A stretch of 64,000 nt of DNA from Natronospirales bacterium. GTDB taxonomy: Bacteria > Pseudomonadota > Gammaproteobacteria > Natronospirales > REEB76. The notes beneath the pieces are model-generated. The model was not told the origin of the DNA. It saw only the letters and a program-made list of their open reading frames with translations, and searched no databases. Shown piece by piece: positions 46,700-56,586 of the stretch. Location of the stretch: positions 191,211 to 255,210 of the forward strand of contig JAJYUH010000003.1 of assembly GCA_021792635.1 (NCBI GenBank), given 5' to 3'. Every line of letters starts with the position of its first letter. Within the stretch, counting starts at the first letter, position 1. The position numbers and the translations under genes are program-made.

Positions 46700-47296
46700 T
46701 TAATCGGGGGATTGCTTGAGCACAAACGCCCTGGTTATGATCACCGGGGTCAGTGGCGCATCCCGGGCAAAGGGGCCCGCTTTGCCGGTGGGTACCGCGG
46801 CGATTTTGTCCACCACGTCCATGCCCCGGATCACCTCACCGAATACCGCGTAGCCCCAGCGGCCGGGCTGCGGATCCAGTTTGCGGTTGTCCGCCAGGTT
46901 GATGTAGAACTGGGCGGTGGCGGAATGCGGGTAATCATCCCGCGCCATGGCGATGGTACCGCGCAGATTGCCCAGACCGTTGCCGGATTCGTTGGGGATG
47001 GGAGCGGCGGTTTTTTTCTCCACATAATCGCTGCTGAATCCACCGCCCTGGATGACGAAGCCGGGGATCACGCGGTGAAAGATCGTGCCGTTGTAGAAGC
47101 CCGTATCCACGTAGTGCAGGAAATTGGCCACCGTCAGCGGCGCACGCCGGCGGTCCAGTTGCACGATAAAGGTCCCAAAGTTCGTTTCAAGCGCCACTTG
47201 GGGGTGCGGACCCGGCGGCGCCTGGGGCCGCACCGGCATCCGACTGCAGGCGGCGAGCAGCAGCAGGACCCCCATAATGGCTGCGTATTTTCCCAT
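46700..47296 (-). CDS. Cyclophilin-type peptidyl-prolyl isomerase, lipoprotein
   Basis: 198 residues. Lipoprotein signal [18 protein letters not shown] (lipobox LAAC), then a cyclophilin domain: [41 protein letters not shown] and [15 protein letters not shown]. The essential Arg (FHRVI) is present. Bacterial small cyclophilins catalyse proline isomerisation in the periplasm. It precedes lpxH in the transcript, as ppiB does in Pseudomonas. Confidence 0.93.
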   Translation of the reverse strand: MGKYAAIMGVLLLLAACSRMPVRPQAPPGPHPQVALETNFGTFIVQLDRRRAPLTVANFLHYVDTGFYNGTIFHRVIPGFVIQGGGFSSDYVEKKTAAPIPNESGNGLGNLRGTIAMARDDYPHSATAQFYINLADNRKLDPQPGRWGYAVFGEVIRGMDVVDKIAAVPTGKAGPFARDAPLTPVIITRAFVLKQSPD

Positions 47297-47392
47297 CGTG
47301 TCTCCGGAACGTTAACAGCATGATACGGGGCCGTCCGGAAAATTGGTAACTCCGCGGACTTGAGCCGCAGGCAGCCTGATAAAATGCCCACC

Positions 47393-48829
47393 ATGATTGT
47401 ACGCACCCGTTTTGCTCCCAGTCCCACGGGTCATCTGCACGTAGGCAATGCCCGCACGGCGCTGTTCAGTGCCCTGTTTGCCGCCCACGCGGGCGGCGAC
47501 TTCATCCTGCGCATCGAGGATACGGATGCCGCGCGGTCGCGGCCGGAACTGGAGTCAGTGCTCCTGGCCGACCTGCGCTGGCTTGGGCTGTCGTGGCAGG
47601 AAGGGCCGGATGTGGGCGGGAAACACCCACCGTACCGGCAGTCCGAACGCAGCCAGATTTACCGGGCTTACACGGATAAATTGGCCGAATCCGGACTGAC
47701 CTACCCGTGTTTCTGCACGCCCGCCGAACTGGCGCTGGCCCGCAAGGCGCAGCTCGCGGCCGGTCAGCCGCCGCGCTACGCCGGCACCTGCGCGCATCTT
47801 ACGGCCGGTGCAATTGAAGCGCGGCTGGCCAAAGGACTGAAGCCGGCGCTGCGCTTCCGCGTGCCGGAAGGCGGCACTACGGAATTTCAGGACTCGGTGC
47901 GCGGAGCCCAGAGCTTCGCCCGCAGGGATATCGGTGACTTTGTGATTCGTCGCGCCGACGGCAGTCCGGCATTTTTCTTCAGCAATGCTCTGGATGATGC
48001 GCTCATGGGAATTACCCACGTGTTGCGCGGTGAAGACCACCTTGCCAATACGCCCCGACAGCTGTTGTTGCTCCGGGCCCTGGGTTTACAAGTACCGCAC
48101 TATGCGCATTTATCCCTTCTGGTTGGGCCAGAAGGTAAGCCATTGTCCAAGCGGGAAGGTGGCGGTACTGTTTCGGAATTGAGGGAAACCGGGTTTTCTT
48201 CGTCGGCGGTATTGAATTATCTGGCAAGGCTTGGCCATCACTATGAAAGTAACGGCGTGATGACATTTAAAGAGCTTGCCGCGGCATTTGATATTTCGAA
48301 GTTGGGCAAATCTTCAGCTCACTATGATTTAACCCAGTTGCGGCATTGGCAAAAGGATGTGATATCCGAAGTAAAAGAGGCGGTATTGTGGCAAGACCTG
48401 ATTGATTCAAAAGAAGGTGAACGCATCAAGAGGCTTGTCCCCGCTGAAAAATGGCATGAATTCATCGCTTTCCTTAAAAAGGATATCAAGCATTGCTTAT
48501 TCCCGTCTGAAGCGGCTGATTATGCAAACATGCTTTATTCTGGAAAACTCATATATGGTGATGCCGCAGAAGATGTCATTCGTAAGGCTACAGAAAAGTA
48601 TTTTTCTGTTGCGTTAGGGTCGCTTGCCAGAAATTCCCATGACTATAAACAATATACGGCCACACTGAGCGAAGTCACCGGGTTGCGGGGTCGTATGTTG
48701 TTTATGCCTTTGCGTGCAGCACTGACCGGGCTTACTCATGGTCCTGAATTGGATCTGATTTGGGAAATGCTTGGGCCAAACCGTATCCGACAGCGTTTGG
48801 AAGCAGCCGCAGAAATTGCAGAGCACTGA
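47393..48829 (+). CDS. gltX: Glutamyl-tRNA synthetase (possibly GluRS2-like)
   Basis: 478 residues, class I. HIGH-like motif FAPSPTGHLHVGNARTALFS, DFILRIEDTDAARSRPE, GEDHLANTPRQLLLLRALG and the KMSKS-like KPLSKREGG are present, with a GluRS-type helical anticodon domain, not the beta-barrel of GlnRS. It occupies the position of glnS in Pseudomonas. From about 48080 the DNA is strikingly AT-richer (about 43% GC in 48361-48420 against about 70% in 47701-47760), so the anticodon half may have a different history. ATG 47393 or 47384. Confidence 0.93.
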   Translation: MIVRTRFAPSPTGHLHVGNARTALFSALFAAHAGGDFILRIEDTDAARSRPELESVLLADLRWLGLSWQEGPDVGGKHPPYRQSERSQIYRAYTDKLAESGLTYPCFCTPAELALARKAQLAAGQPPRYAGTCAHLTAGAIEARLAKGLKPALRFRVPEGGTTEFQDSVRGAQSFARRDIGDFVIRRADGSPAFFFSNALDDALMGITHVLRGEDHLANTPRQLLLLRALGLQVPHYAHLSLLVGPEGKPLSKREGGGTVSELRETGFSSSAVLNYLARLGHHYESNGVMTFKELAAAFDISKLGKSSAHYDLTQLRHWQKDVISEVKEAVLWQDLIDSKEGERIKRLVPAEKWHEFIAFLKKDIKHCLFPSEAADYANMLYSGKLIYGDAAEDVIRKATEKYFSVALGSLARNSHDYKQYTATLSEVTGLRGRMLFMPLRAALTGLTHGPELDLIWEMLGPNRIRQRLEAAAEIAEH

Positions 48830-48835
48830 GCATCC

Positions 48836-50272
48836 ATGCAGAATATCTACAACTCGCTGACACGCAAGAAAGGCAGCTTCCGGCCCATCAATCCACCGGA
48901 GGTCCGGATGTATGTGTGCGGCCTGACGGTGTATGACTACATGCATCTTGGCCACGCACGCATGCTGGTGGTGTTCGACATGGTGGCCCGCTGGCTGCGG
49001 GTAAGCGGTTATAAATTGACCTACGTGCGCAATATCACCGATATAGACGACAAGATCATCCGCCGTGCCGGCGAGAAAGGCGAGCCTGTCGAAACTCTGA
49101 CTTCACGTTTCATTGCTGCCATGCATGAAGACGAAGCAGCCCTGCACGTGCTGCCCCCGGAGGTGGAGCCGCGCGCCACCCAATCCATCGCAGCCATTGT
49201 GCGCATGGTGGAGACGCTGATGAAAAGGGACTACGCCTACCAGGGTGCCAACGGTGATGTGTATTATGCCGTCAACCGCTTCAGGGACTATGGCCGGCTG
49301 TCCGGCAAGAAACCGGAGGAGCTGCGCGCCGGTGCCCGCGTGGAGGTGGACGAGGCCAAGCGCGATCCGCTGGATTTCGTGCTATGGAAAACCGCCAAGC
49401 CCGGCGAACCTTCGTGGCCTTCGCCCTGGGGCCCGGGCCGGCCCGGCTGGCATATCGAATGCTCCGCCATGTCCACCGCGGCGCTGGGCAATCACTTCGA
49501 TATCCACGGCGGCGGCATGGACTTGCAGTTTCCGCACCACGAGAACGAGATTGCCCAGTCGGAGGCCGCCAGCGGCGAGCCTTTCGTGAACCTGTGGATG
49601 CACAACGGCTTCGTCAACATTGACGATGAGAAGATGTCCAAGTCCCTGGGAAATTTCTTCACCGTGCGCGAGGTGCTGAAGCAATACCAGCCGGAAGTGG
49701 TGCGCTACTTTATCCTCAACAGTCATTACCGCAGTCCGCTGAATTATTCGGGCCAGTCGTTGGAGCAGGCGCGGGCGGGATTGGGACGCTTGTATATCGC
49801 CTTGCGCAATATCCCTGCGGCGATAGCGCCAAAAAACACAGAGTATCGCGTGCGTTTCACGCAGGCAATGGATGATGACTTCAACACGCCGGTTGCTATA
49901 AGCGTGTTGTTCGATCTGGCCCGCGAGATCAACACCTTGAGAAATTCAAAACCGGAAGAGGCGGCTGCGCTGGCGACACTGCTCAAGGAACTGGGCGGTA
50001 TACTCGGTATATTACAGGATAACCCGAATGATCATCTGCAATGGGCTACCGGATCTCTCAGTGGACATTTAATTCAGTCGCAGTCCGGTGTAGGCCATTT
50101 GGCAGTGGCTGGCGCGCTCTCAGAGGCCGATATTGACGTTTTAATAGAAAAAAGAAATGTCGCACGACGTGAAAAAAACTGGAAAGAAGCAGACAGGTTG
50201 CGGATGGAGCTGGATGTGGCAGGAATAATTATCGAAGATAGCGCGAATGGGACAACCTGGCGGCGTTCATGA
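48836..50272 (+). CDS. cysS: Cysteinyl-tRNA synthetase
   Basis: 478 residues, class [21 protein letters not shown] contains the zinc Cys and HIGH motif; [25 protein letters not shown] (zinc ligands) and [14 protein letters not shown] (KMSKS) follow. The last 100 codons are AT-richer than the rest. Starts 7 bp after gltX, so the two are one unit. Confidence 0.97.
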   Translation: MQNIYNSLTRKKGSFRPINPPEVRMYVCGLTVYDYMHLGHARMLVVFDMVARWLRVSGYKLTYVRNITDIDDKIIRRAGEKGEPVETLTSRFIAAMHEDEAALHVLPPEVEPRATQSIAAIVRMVETLMKRDYAYQGANGDVYYAVNRFRDYGRLSGKKPEELRAGARVEVDEAKRDPLDFVLWKTAKPGEPSWPSPWGPGRPGWHIECSAMSTAALGNHFDIHGGGMDLQFPHHENEIAQSEAASGEPFVNLWMHNGFVNIDDEKMSKSLGNFFTVREVLKQYQPEVVRYFILNSHYRSPLNYSGQSLEQARAGLGRLYIALRNIPAAIAPKNTEYRVRFTQAMDDDFNTPVAISVLFDLAREINTLRNSKPEEAAALATLLKELGGILGILQDNPNDHLQWATGSLSGHLIQSQSGVGHLAVAGALSEADIDVLIEKRNVARREKNWKEADRLRMELDVAGIIIEDSANGTTWRRS

Positions 50273-50348
50273 AGAGACGCGGGGTGACGGGATATATTTT
50301 GGAAAACATCTTGATACGGTAGAAAGCGTTACAACACTTTTGCACTCC

Positions 50349-51209
50349 TCACTCCTTTTTGTCATGCTGTTCCGCAGCGGTGAACGTGTTGGCGAGCAGC
50401 ATGGTGACGGTCATGGGCCCCACGCCGCCCGGCACCGGAGTGATCAGCGCCGCCCGCTCTCGTGCCGTTTCGAAGTCCACATCTCCCGTCAGCCGGCCGT
50501 TCGCCAAGCGGTTCATGCCCACGTCAATAACCGTTGCGCCTGACTTGATCCAATTCCCGGGGATAAGACCGGGTTTGCCGACCGCGACCACAAGAATATC
50601 CGCCTCGCGCACGTACTGTTGCAGATTTGCCGTGAACCGGTGGCACACCGTCACGGTGGCACCCATGAGCAGCAATTCCAATGCCATGGGCCGGCCCACG
50701 ATGTTGGAGGCGCCCACCACCACCGCGTGCCGCCCAAGGAATTTCTCGCCGTATTTTTCCAGCATTTTGATGATGCCGTAGGGCGTGCACGGACGCAGCA
50801 GGGGGATGCGTTGCGCCAGTCGGCCCACGTTGTAGGGATGGAAACCATCCACATCTTTATCGGGCCGTATGCGCTCGATGATGGTCTCGCTGTTTATATG
50901 TGCCGGCAGCGGTAATTGGACCAGAATGCCATGGATGCCGGGATCCGCGTTCAGTTTGTCAATGAGTTGCAGGAGCCTAGCTTCGGAGGTGCCTGCCGGC
51001 AGGTCGAAGGCGCGGGAGATAAAACCCGCCTCCTTGCAGGCGTAACGCTTGTTGCGCACGTAAATTTCGGACGCAGGGTCCGTGCCCACGAGCACCACGG
51101 CAAGCCCGGGCGCACGCAGGTTCTGTTTGATGCGGGCAGCCACGCGACGTTTGATATCGTCGCGGATTTCATTGGCCAGGGCTTTACCGTCGATGGTCTG
51201 GGCTGGCAT
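50349..51209 (-). CDS. folD: Methylenetetrahydrofolate dehydrogenase/cyclohydrolase
   Basis: 286 residues. Bifunctional one-carbon enzyme. [13 protein letters not shown] contains the catalytic Lys (in VRNKR), QLPLPAH and [14 protein letters not shown] the folate site, [17 protein letters not shown] the NADP site and [16 protein letters not shown] the C-terminal signature. ATG 51209 begins [11 protein letters not shown]. Convergent with cysS. Confidence 0.97.
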   Translation of the reverse strand: MPAQTIDGKALANEIRDDIKRRVAARIKQNLRAPGLAVVLVGTDPASEIYVRNKRYACKEAGFISRAFDLPAGTSEARLLQLIDKLNADPGIHGILVQLPLPAHINSETIIERIRPDKDVDGFHPYNVGRLAQRIPLLRPCTPYGIIKMLEKYGEKFLGRHAVVVGASNIVGRPMALELLLMGATVTVCHRFTANLQQYVREADILVVAVGKPGLIPGNWIKSGATVIDVGMNRLANGRLTGDVDFETARERAALITPVPGGVGPMTVTMLLANTFTAAEQHDKKE

Positions 51210-51363
51210 GGTGGTTGTCGTAAAACGGTGGCACGGCATTGTCGCATGCGTTCGTCCGGGGCTCCAACCGTGTCCCGGCAAATTGACTGGTGTGCGGGCG
51301 CACCGTATCATTCCCGGCCCCGTATGCGCCGCGGCGGGAAAAACCCCGCCGGGCCGTGCGGCG

Positions 51364-51721
51364 CGGGGCATAGCGCAGTCTGGTAGCGCACCTGCTTTGG
51401 GGTGAGCCCTGGGCGGGGCGAACGCCGGGTACAGGATGTACACGGCGGGGTTACTAGGCGAGGCAGGAGCCGAGCCAGCAACAGGCTGCGAACAAAGCAG
51501 GTGGAAGCTGGAAGCTGGAAACTGGATGCTGGATTTTTGGGTACGGCGGGGCATAGCGCAGTCTGGTAGCGCACCTGCTTTGGGGTAAGCCCTGGCAGGG
51601 CGAACGCCGGGTGCAGGATGTACACGGCGGGGTTGCTAGGCGAGGCAGGAGCCGAGCCAGCAACAGGCTGCGAGCAAAGCAGGTGGAAGCTGGAAACTGG
51701 ATGCTGGATTTTTGGGTACGG
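51364..51721 (+). repeat. Two tandem repeats, each beginning with a truncated tRNA-Pro 5' half
   Basis: Units 51364-51546 (183 bp) and 51547-51721 (175 bp) are near-identical and run head-to-tail into the complete tRNA-Pro at 51722. Each begins with the first 37 or so bases of that tRNA, intact through acceptor strand, D arm and into the anticodon loop (CCTGCTTTGGG), then switches to unrelated sequence with GGAAGCTGG-type short repeats. They differ mainly by a 7-bp GAAGCTG-type repeat copy and a few substitutions. Neither copy can form a tRNA. Confidence 0.88.
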
Positions 51722-51798
<77 letters not shown>

Positions 51799-51810
51799 AA
51801 TGAAGCCATT

Positions 51811-51839
51811 TTGACAGACCATCGTGTGTATCGTACGAT
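51811..51839 (+). promoter_or_regulatory. Promoter of the PD-(D/E)XK endonuclease gene
   Basis: Consensus -35 TTGACA (51811-51816), 17-bp spacer, -10 TACGAT (51834-51839), which lies in the palindrome ATCGTACGAT (51831-51840 approximately). The -10 ends 6 nt before the GTG start, implying a leaderless mRNA. Confidence 0.6.
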
Positions 51840-51845
51840 GCTTTT

Positions 51846-52361
51846 GTGAGGCATCATACCAAGGACAAAGGCGATCTCGGGCTCGTATCTGTTGTCGCGG
51901 ATCTTATGCGACACGGGATACAGGTGGCTTTGCCGATCAGCGAGCATCTGCCCTTTGATTGCATCGGCATTTCGCCACAGGGCGCCTTGGTGCGAATTTC
52001 GGTCAAGTATCGGGAAGTTAAAGCAGGTCGAGTCGAGGTAAGGTTGCGCAGCAGCTGGGCGGACCGCAACGGGTCACATAACAAGAATCATTCACCTACG
52101 GATTACGACGTAACGGCAATTTATTGCCCAGATAGTGGCGCATGCTATTACGTGGTTAACTCAGAGGTTAACGCGAGCAATACACTGGTGTTACGAGTTG
52201 ACCGGGCTAGAAATAATCAAGCCAAGTATGTGAAGCTGGCTGGCAACTTCAGGGACCCGCGCAGAATATTCAAGAGCCCCGGTAGCTCAGGTGGACAGAG
52301 CAAGAGCCTTCTAAGCTCTAGGTCGGGGGTTCGAGTCCCTCCCGGGGTACCAACATCGTAA
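51846..52361 (+). CDS. PD-(D/E)XK homing-endonuclease-like protein
   Basis: 171 residues. KGDLGLVSVVADLMRHGIQV, LPISEHLPFDCIGIS (Glu/Asp) and VRISVKYREVKAGRVEVRL (the V-K of the ExK-type site) followed by DYDVTAIYCPDSGACYYVV match the group I intron-type PD-(D/E)XK endonucleases (I-Ssp6803I group), which nick or cut tRNA-gene targets. The frame runs through the entire tRNA-Arg gene (52276-52352), so its last ~27 residues are encoded by tRNA sequence, suggesting loss of the original stop. It lies between two tRNA genes. GTG start, no Shine-Dalgarno. Confidence 0.8.
   Translation: MRHHTKDKGDLGLVSVVADLMRHGIQVALPISEHLPFDCIGISPQGALVRISVKYREVKAGRVEVRLRSSWADRNGSHNKNHSPTDYDVTAIYCPDSGACYYVVNSEVNASNTLVLRVDRARNNQAKYVKLAGNFRDPRRIFKSPGSSGGQSKSLLSSRSGVRVPPGVPTS
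52276..52352 (+). tRNA. tRNA-Arg (anticodon TCT)
   Basis: 77 bases with CCA. Acceptor GCCCCGG pairs with CCGGGGT (first pair G-T); anticodon stem AGAGC/GCTCT with loop CTTCTAA; T arm CGGGGGTTCGAGTCCCT. The gene is embedded in the 3' end of the upstream endonuclease frame. Confidence 0.95.
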
Positions 52362-52424
52362 AGCGTTGGGATACTCGAGGCGCGGCGATTTTGGCAACCC
52401 TGAGATTTCACGGACAGGTTGCAT

Positions 52425-52501
52425 GGTGGGCGTAGCTCAGTTGGTAGAGCCCCGGATTGTGATTCCGGTTGTCGTGGGTTCGAGTCCCATCGTCCACCCC
52501 A
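52425..52501 (+). tRNA. tRNA-His (anticodon GTG)
   Basis: 77 bases counting the extra 5' G (-1) at 52425, which pairs with the discriminator C73, the His identity element. Anticodon stem CCGGA/TCCGG around TTGTGAT; encoded CCA at 52499-52501. Confidence 0.95.
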
Positions 52502-52519
52502 TATCTCAAGAATAGTTTT

Positions 52520-52595
52520 GGGCCGTTAGCTCAGTTGGTAGAGCTGCTGACTCTTAATCAGTAGGTCGTAGGTTCGAGTCCTACACGGCCCACCA
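52520..52595 (+). tRNA. tRNA-Lys (anticodon CTT)
   Basis: 76 bases with CCA. Acceptor GGGCCGT/ACGGCCC; anticodon loop CTCTTAA gives CTT; T arm GTAGGTTCGAGTCCTAC. The T-arm sequence recurs in inverted orientation 66 bp downstream (52647-52660). Confidence 0.96.
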
Positions 52596-52611
52596 GCTTT
52601 ATTACGTCAGG

Positions 52612-53232
52612 TTGATTCACAGTGGTGCAGATTTTGCCCAATGCAAGGACTCGAACCTACGGTTCGCTTTTGCGCTACGCGTCCAGCTCCGCGCAAAAGT
52701 CCAGGGTGGCCACCCCTGGCCCCCCGCTCGCCGCCTAACCGATCTCGCCATTACCATTGGAAAGGAAATGGGCCTTGAAGCCGAGCGCCTTGCCGGACTC
52801 CGGCTCGCCAGCATGGTGCATGACATTGGCAAGATACAGATACCGATAGAAATCCTCATCAAACCTGGGCGGTTGACCACCACGGAATTCGATCTGATCA
52901 AGTTACATTCGGTGGCCGGCTACGAAATATTAAAGGACATCAGATTTCCCTGGCCGATCGCGGAGATCGTCCGGCAACACCATGAAATGCCGGATGGATC
53001 AGGATATCCACAGGGGCTGAGGGATGAGGCTATCCTGAAGGAAGCGCGCATCCTTACCGTCGCTGACATCGTTGAAGCCATGTCTTCCCACAGACCCTAC
53101 CGACCTGCCCTGGGTGTGGCGCGCGCTCTTGAGGAGGTCACTCGGCTGAGAGGCAGCAAACTCGATGTGGAAACGGTCGATACCTGCCTGCGTTTGTTTC
53201 ACGCACAACATTACGAATTTCCGAAGCCGTGA
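52612..53232 (+). pseudogene. 5'-truncated HD-GYP domain phosphodiesterase gene
   Basis: From about 52723 the frame encodes most of an HD-GYP domain: RRLTDLAITIGKEMGLEAER, SMVHDIGKIQIP (HD), RQHHEMPDGSGYPQGL (HH and GYP) and ILTVADIVEAMSSHRPYR. The start of the domain and any sensory region are missing. The 110 bases before it are unrelated and include an inverted copy of the tRNA-Lys T arm (GGACTCGAACCTAC, 52647-52660). The frame opens at TTG 52612, so a fusion polypeptide could be made, but the gene is most likely the leftover of an insertion or deletion at tRNA-Lys. Confidence 0.72.
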
Positions 53233-53673
53233 AATCCTGCCACGCACAAGCCGGGGAAGCGTGAGGTAAAGAGCATGTGGTAGTCCCGCGGCCGTAGCAC
53301 GACGTCCGTGTGGCGCGCAGGCCGCGCCGGAGTGTAACGCCATGGTGGAAGAAACCGGGTGCAGTAACGGTTTCTGAAGGCCGGACGTGCCGCAGCGAAA
53401 TGGAATGCCCGTCGCTGGCGCGAGCCTGCCTGCCTGCGGCGCAGGCAGGTGACCGGGATACCGGGACCGTACTGGCCATCACAAGTGACGCGAGGTTATC
53501 GCATCCGCGTCTTGCAAACGCGGCTTCTTTGCCCGCATCGTTTCAAGTTTCCGCATAATCGAAATCGTGGCAATAAATGAAATAAAGCCGTTGTGTGTTC
53601 GAGTGCTCATGATATCTCTGCCAGACAGAATTAGATGCACGATGTATGCGGTGGCTGTATGGAGTGTATCGTC
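53233..53673. other. Intergenic region, degraded sequence
   Basis: No gene is supported. The clearest structure is a hairpin at 53429-53449, CCTGCCTGC-GGC-GCAGGCAGG, of the REP-like type. Sequence composition changes from GC-rich to AT-rich near 53520, suggesting decayed accessory DNA between the broken HD-GYP gene and lepB. Confidence 0.5.
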
Positions 53674-54558
53674 TCAATGAATCACGTCCCCGATGCGCCG
53701 CCACAGAGCCGTGTTGCGAAATGCGTCAATGTTGAACCAGATCAGCATAGCTCTTCCCACCAGATCTCTTTGCGGGACGAATCCCCAGTAGCGGCTGTCA
53801 AAGCTGTCGCCGCGGTTGTCGCCCATGACGAAATACTCCCGGGCGGGCACGGTCCATTCGCCGTCGGGCCCCGCCGGATACCCTGAATACGTGTTGGTGA
53901 GAATATCGCTGGCCGCCGTGCCGATGTGCTCTCTGCTCAGAGTGGCCCCCTGCACATCTGGGCCGGTGTAGGGGCCGATGGTGCGGCTTGGCACCCTGAC
54001 CCCGTTGATAAACAGCGTGCCATTCTGATAGCGAATGTGGTCTCCCGGCACACCGATGACGCGCTTGATGTAATCGGTGCCGGCGGAGTGCCACACCTCC
54101 TGTAGGCCCATCGGCCCGCAAATCGGATTCTCTGAGCAATATCGCAGAGCGGAGTGCTCCGGATAGTGGAATACGATGACCTGACCGCGCTTGGGCTCCC
54201 CGATCGACAGAATCTTCGTATCCAGCACGGGCAGGCGCAGCCCGTAATCGTAGCGGTTGACCAGGATGAAATCACCCACTAGCAGTGTCGGCACCATGGA
54301 ACTGGAGGGGATGTGGAAAGGCTCCACCAGGAAGGAGCGGATGAGGAGCACCGCCAGCAGCACCGGGAAAAAGGATCGCGCATAATCCACCCACCAGGGT
54401 TCGCGCAGTGGTTTGACAGTGACCTTGCCGGGATCGGATGCAGATGCCTGCGATCGATGCTGCCGTCGCCGGCGGGCAAAGAATGCCGCATCCGCGAACC
54501 ATATCAGGCCCATCGCAAGAGTGGTCAGTGTCAGTATGGTATCGAGATTAAAGTTCAT
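53674..54558 (-). CDS. lepB: Signal peptidase I
   Basis: 294 residues. N-terminal membrane segments (TILTLTTLAMGLIWFADAAF and FFPVLLAVLLIRSFLV), catalytic Ser in FHIPSSSMVPTLLVGD and Lys in TDYIKRVIGVPGD, then GDNRGDSFDSRYWGFV. Removes signal peptides at the inner membrane. Start ATG 54558 has GAGAGGG upstream; the frame is open further but the extra residues are not conserved. The usual partner lepA is absent here. Confidence 0.96.
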   Translation of the reverse strand: MNFNLDTILTLTTLAMGLIWFADAAFFARRRRQHRSQASASDPGKVTVKPLREPWWVDYARSFFPVLLAVLLIRSFLVEPFHIPSSSMVPTLLVGDFILVNRYDYGLRLPVLDTKILSIGEPKRGQVIVFHYPEHSALRYCSENPICGPMGLQEVWHSAGTDYIKRVIGVPGDHIRYQNGTLFINGVRVPSRTIGPYTGPDVQGATLSREHIGTAASDILTNTYSGYPAGPDGEWTVPAREYFVMGDNRGDSFDSRYWGFVPQRDLVGRAMLIWFNIDAFRNTALWRRIGDVIH

Positions 54559-55076
54559 GAGCCCTCTCTTGGATGAGTTTGAGATGCGCAGGCAGGTACA
54601 GTTCCGTATTTTCTCAGGAGAATCGCGGGCTCGGCAAATGGCAATACCACACATCCCGCATACACGTGGCCGCCAACCGGAGGCATCGTAATCAATACGG
54701 GTGCAATGTTTTCCGTGGGTAGATTTAGAGAAAAAGCCATGTAATACGGCGCCCAAAGGAGCGGCATCTGACGGCTGCAAAAGTATTGCAACGTACATGA
54801 AAGACGATCCAATGGGTTGCCCGGGCGTACATTTCTGTGCGGACGTTCATCCGGATTAACCGGATTTAACCGGTTGTTTGCCTAGTCGGATGATGCCAAG
54901 CCGAGCGCTGCCTGCACCCGGCAACAGCCTGTATTTCAGGCACTTGCCCCACAAGTTTGTATAATGGCCTCAGCGGACAGGCTGCGCCGCAACCGCGGGT
55001 GCGCGGATTTTCTCAAGTCTTTGATATACTTGGAAAATCATGTAATCGAGCATATGGCCCCGGACGACCGTTCTCG
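54559..55076. other. Intergenic region upstream of lepB and tRNA-Leu
   Basis: No gene is supported in these 518 bp. A TATAAT hexamer at 54960-54965 is a plausible -10 for the rightward tRNA-Leu transcript, but no good -35 is at the right distance. A TTAACCGG repeat (54856-54873, CCGGATTAACCGGATTTAACC) is of unclear meaning. Confidence 0.4.
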
Positions 55077-55161
55077 GCGAAAGTGGCGGAACTGGCAGAC
55101 GCGCTGGATTTAGGTTCCAGTGGGGGAACCCGTGAGAGTTCGAGTCTCTCCTTTCGCACCA
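55077..55161 (+). tRNA. tRNA-Leu (anticodon TAG)
   Basis: 85 bases with CCA and a long class II variable arm (TGGGGGAACCCGTG). Acceptor GCGAAAG/CTTTCGC; anticodon stem CTGGA/TCCAG around TTTAGGT. It lies 73 bp before tig, the usual tRNA-Leu-tig arrangement. Confidence 0.97.
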
Positions 55162-55234
55162 ATGCGCGGCGGCGGATTTTTTGAAATCATGTGGTCCGGT
55201 TCCAGCCGGGTTGCTTAATCGAGGTAATCAGTCC

Positions 55235-56560
55235 ATGCAGGTTTCCGTCGAGACTACCGGTGGCCTTGAGCGCCGCATGAAAGTGCAGGTACCGGCCGAG
55301 CGTGTGGAACGCGAGGTGGAACAGCGGCTCAAATCATTGGGCAAGCGCGCCAAGATTAACGGCTTTCGTCCGGGCAAGGTACCGCTTGAAGTGGTGAAGA
55401 AACGCTTTGGCAACGAGGTTCGCCAGGAGGTGTTGGGGGATATATTGCGCGATACCTGCAATGAAGCCTTCCTGCAGGAGAAACTGACTCCTGCCGGTGG
55501 TCCGCGCATTGATTCAGTGCGTAACACACCCGGCAAGGACTTGGAATACACTGCTACTTTCGAAATCTATCCCGAAATCAAATTAGCCGGCATCGAAGCC
55601 ATCAAAGTGGAACGTCCGGCGGCGGAAGTCACCGAGACCGACATTGATGCCATGGTGGATAATCTGCGTCACCAGCGCGCCACTTGGGAAGCCGTGCAGC
55701 GCGGTGCGCAAAAAGGCGATCGCGTACAGCTCGACTTCGAAGGCAGTGTGGATAACGGGGTATTTCCGGGCGGCAAGGGCGAGAATGCCACTGTGGTGCT
55801 GGGTGAAGGCCGCATGCTGGAGGACTTTGAGAAGGGCCTGGCCGGTATTCGCGCCGGGGAAACCCGTGAGTTCGATGCGCATTTCCCTGATGACTACCAT
55901 GTCGGAGAGGTGGCAGGTAAAACCGCACGCTTCAGGGTGGTGGCCCATCGCGTGGAAGGGGAAAAGCTGCCCGAGCTGGATGAGAGCTTTTGCAACAGCT
56001 TCGGCGTTACGGAAGGCGGTATTACCGCGTTGCGCACCGAAGTGGCCGAGAACATGCGGCATGAGATGAGTGAAGGCGTGCGCCGCAGCATGAAAGATCA
56101 AGTGCTGGAAGCGCTCCTAGTCGCGAATCCGGTGGAGATCCCCGGGGCTCTGCTGGATGAAGAAATCGAACACATGCGTCAGGCGGCACTGGCGCGCATG
56201 GGTGTCAAGGACGGCAAAAAAGGCGGGGAGCTGCCGCGCGAGCTTTTCCTGGAGCAGGCAAAGCGACGCGTTACCCTCGGTCTGCTCGTCGGCGAGATTA
56301 TCAGCCAGCAACAACTGCGTGTGGATGAGAAACGCATGGACGAACGCCTGCAGCACATGGCCAGCGACTACAGCAACCCGGCGGAAGCCACGCGCAGCAT
56401 GCGCTCAAATCCGGCTGTGCTGCGCCAACTGGAAACACTCGTACTGGAGGACCAGGCGGTGGATTGGCTGCTGCAGAAGGCGGCTGTCACCGACAAGCCC
56501 ACCACCTTCCAGGAATTGATGCACTTCCACGAGCACGGCGATATGCATACCCATGACTGA
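55235..56560 (+). CDS. tig: Trigger factor
   Basis: 441 residues; ribosome-bound chaperone and prolyl isomerase. Ribosome-docking loop region [20 protein letters not shown] (GFRxGKxP signature), FKBP domain around [20 protein letters not shown], then the long helical C-terminal chaperone domain. Start ATG 55235. First gene of the tig-clpP-clpX-lon series. Confidence 0.98.
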   Translation: MQVSVETTGGLERRMKVQVPAERVEREVEQRLKSLGKRAKINGFRPGKVPLEVVKKRFGNEVRQEVLGDILRDTCNEAFLQEKLTPAGGPRIDSVRNTPGKDLEYTATFEIYPEIKLAGIEAIKVERPAAEVTETDIDAMVDNLRHQRATWEAVQRGAQKGDRVQLDFEGSVDNGVFPGGKGENATVVLGEGRMLEDFEKGLAGIRAGETREFDAHFPDDYHVGEVAGKTARFRVVAHRVEGEKLPELDESFCNSFGVTEGGITALRTEVAENMRHEMSEGVRRSMKDQVLEALLVANPVEIPGALLDEEIEHMRQAALARMGVKDGKKGGELPRELFLEQAKRRVTLGLLVGEIISQQQLRVDEKRMDERLQHMASDYSNPAEATRSMRSNPAVLRQLETLVLEDQAVDWLLQKAAVTDKPTTFQELMHFHEHGDMHTHD

Positions 56561-56586
56561 AAACCGCTGACAAGACAGAGGATGAC

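Noticed and set aside
51364..51721. Group I intron in tRNA-Pro
   Set aside because: The break is in the anticodon loop, but no 3' exon follows each half, the last copy is uninterrupted, and I see no P7/P3 core pairing. A full covariance search would be needed to exclude a degraded core.
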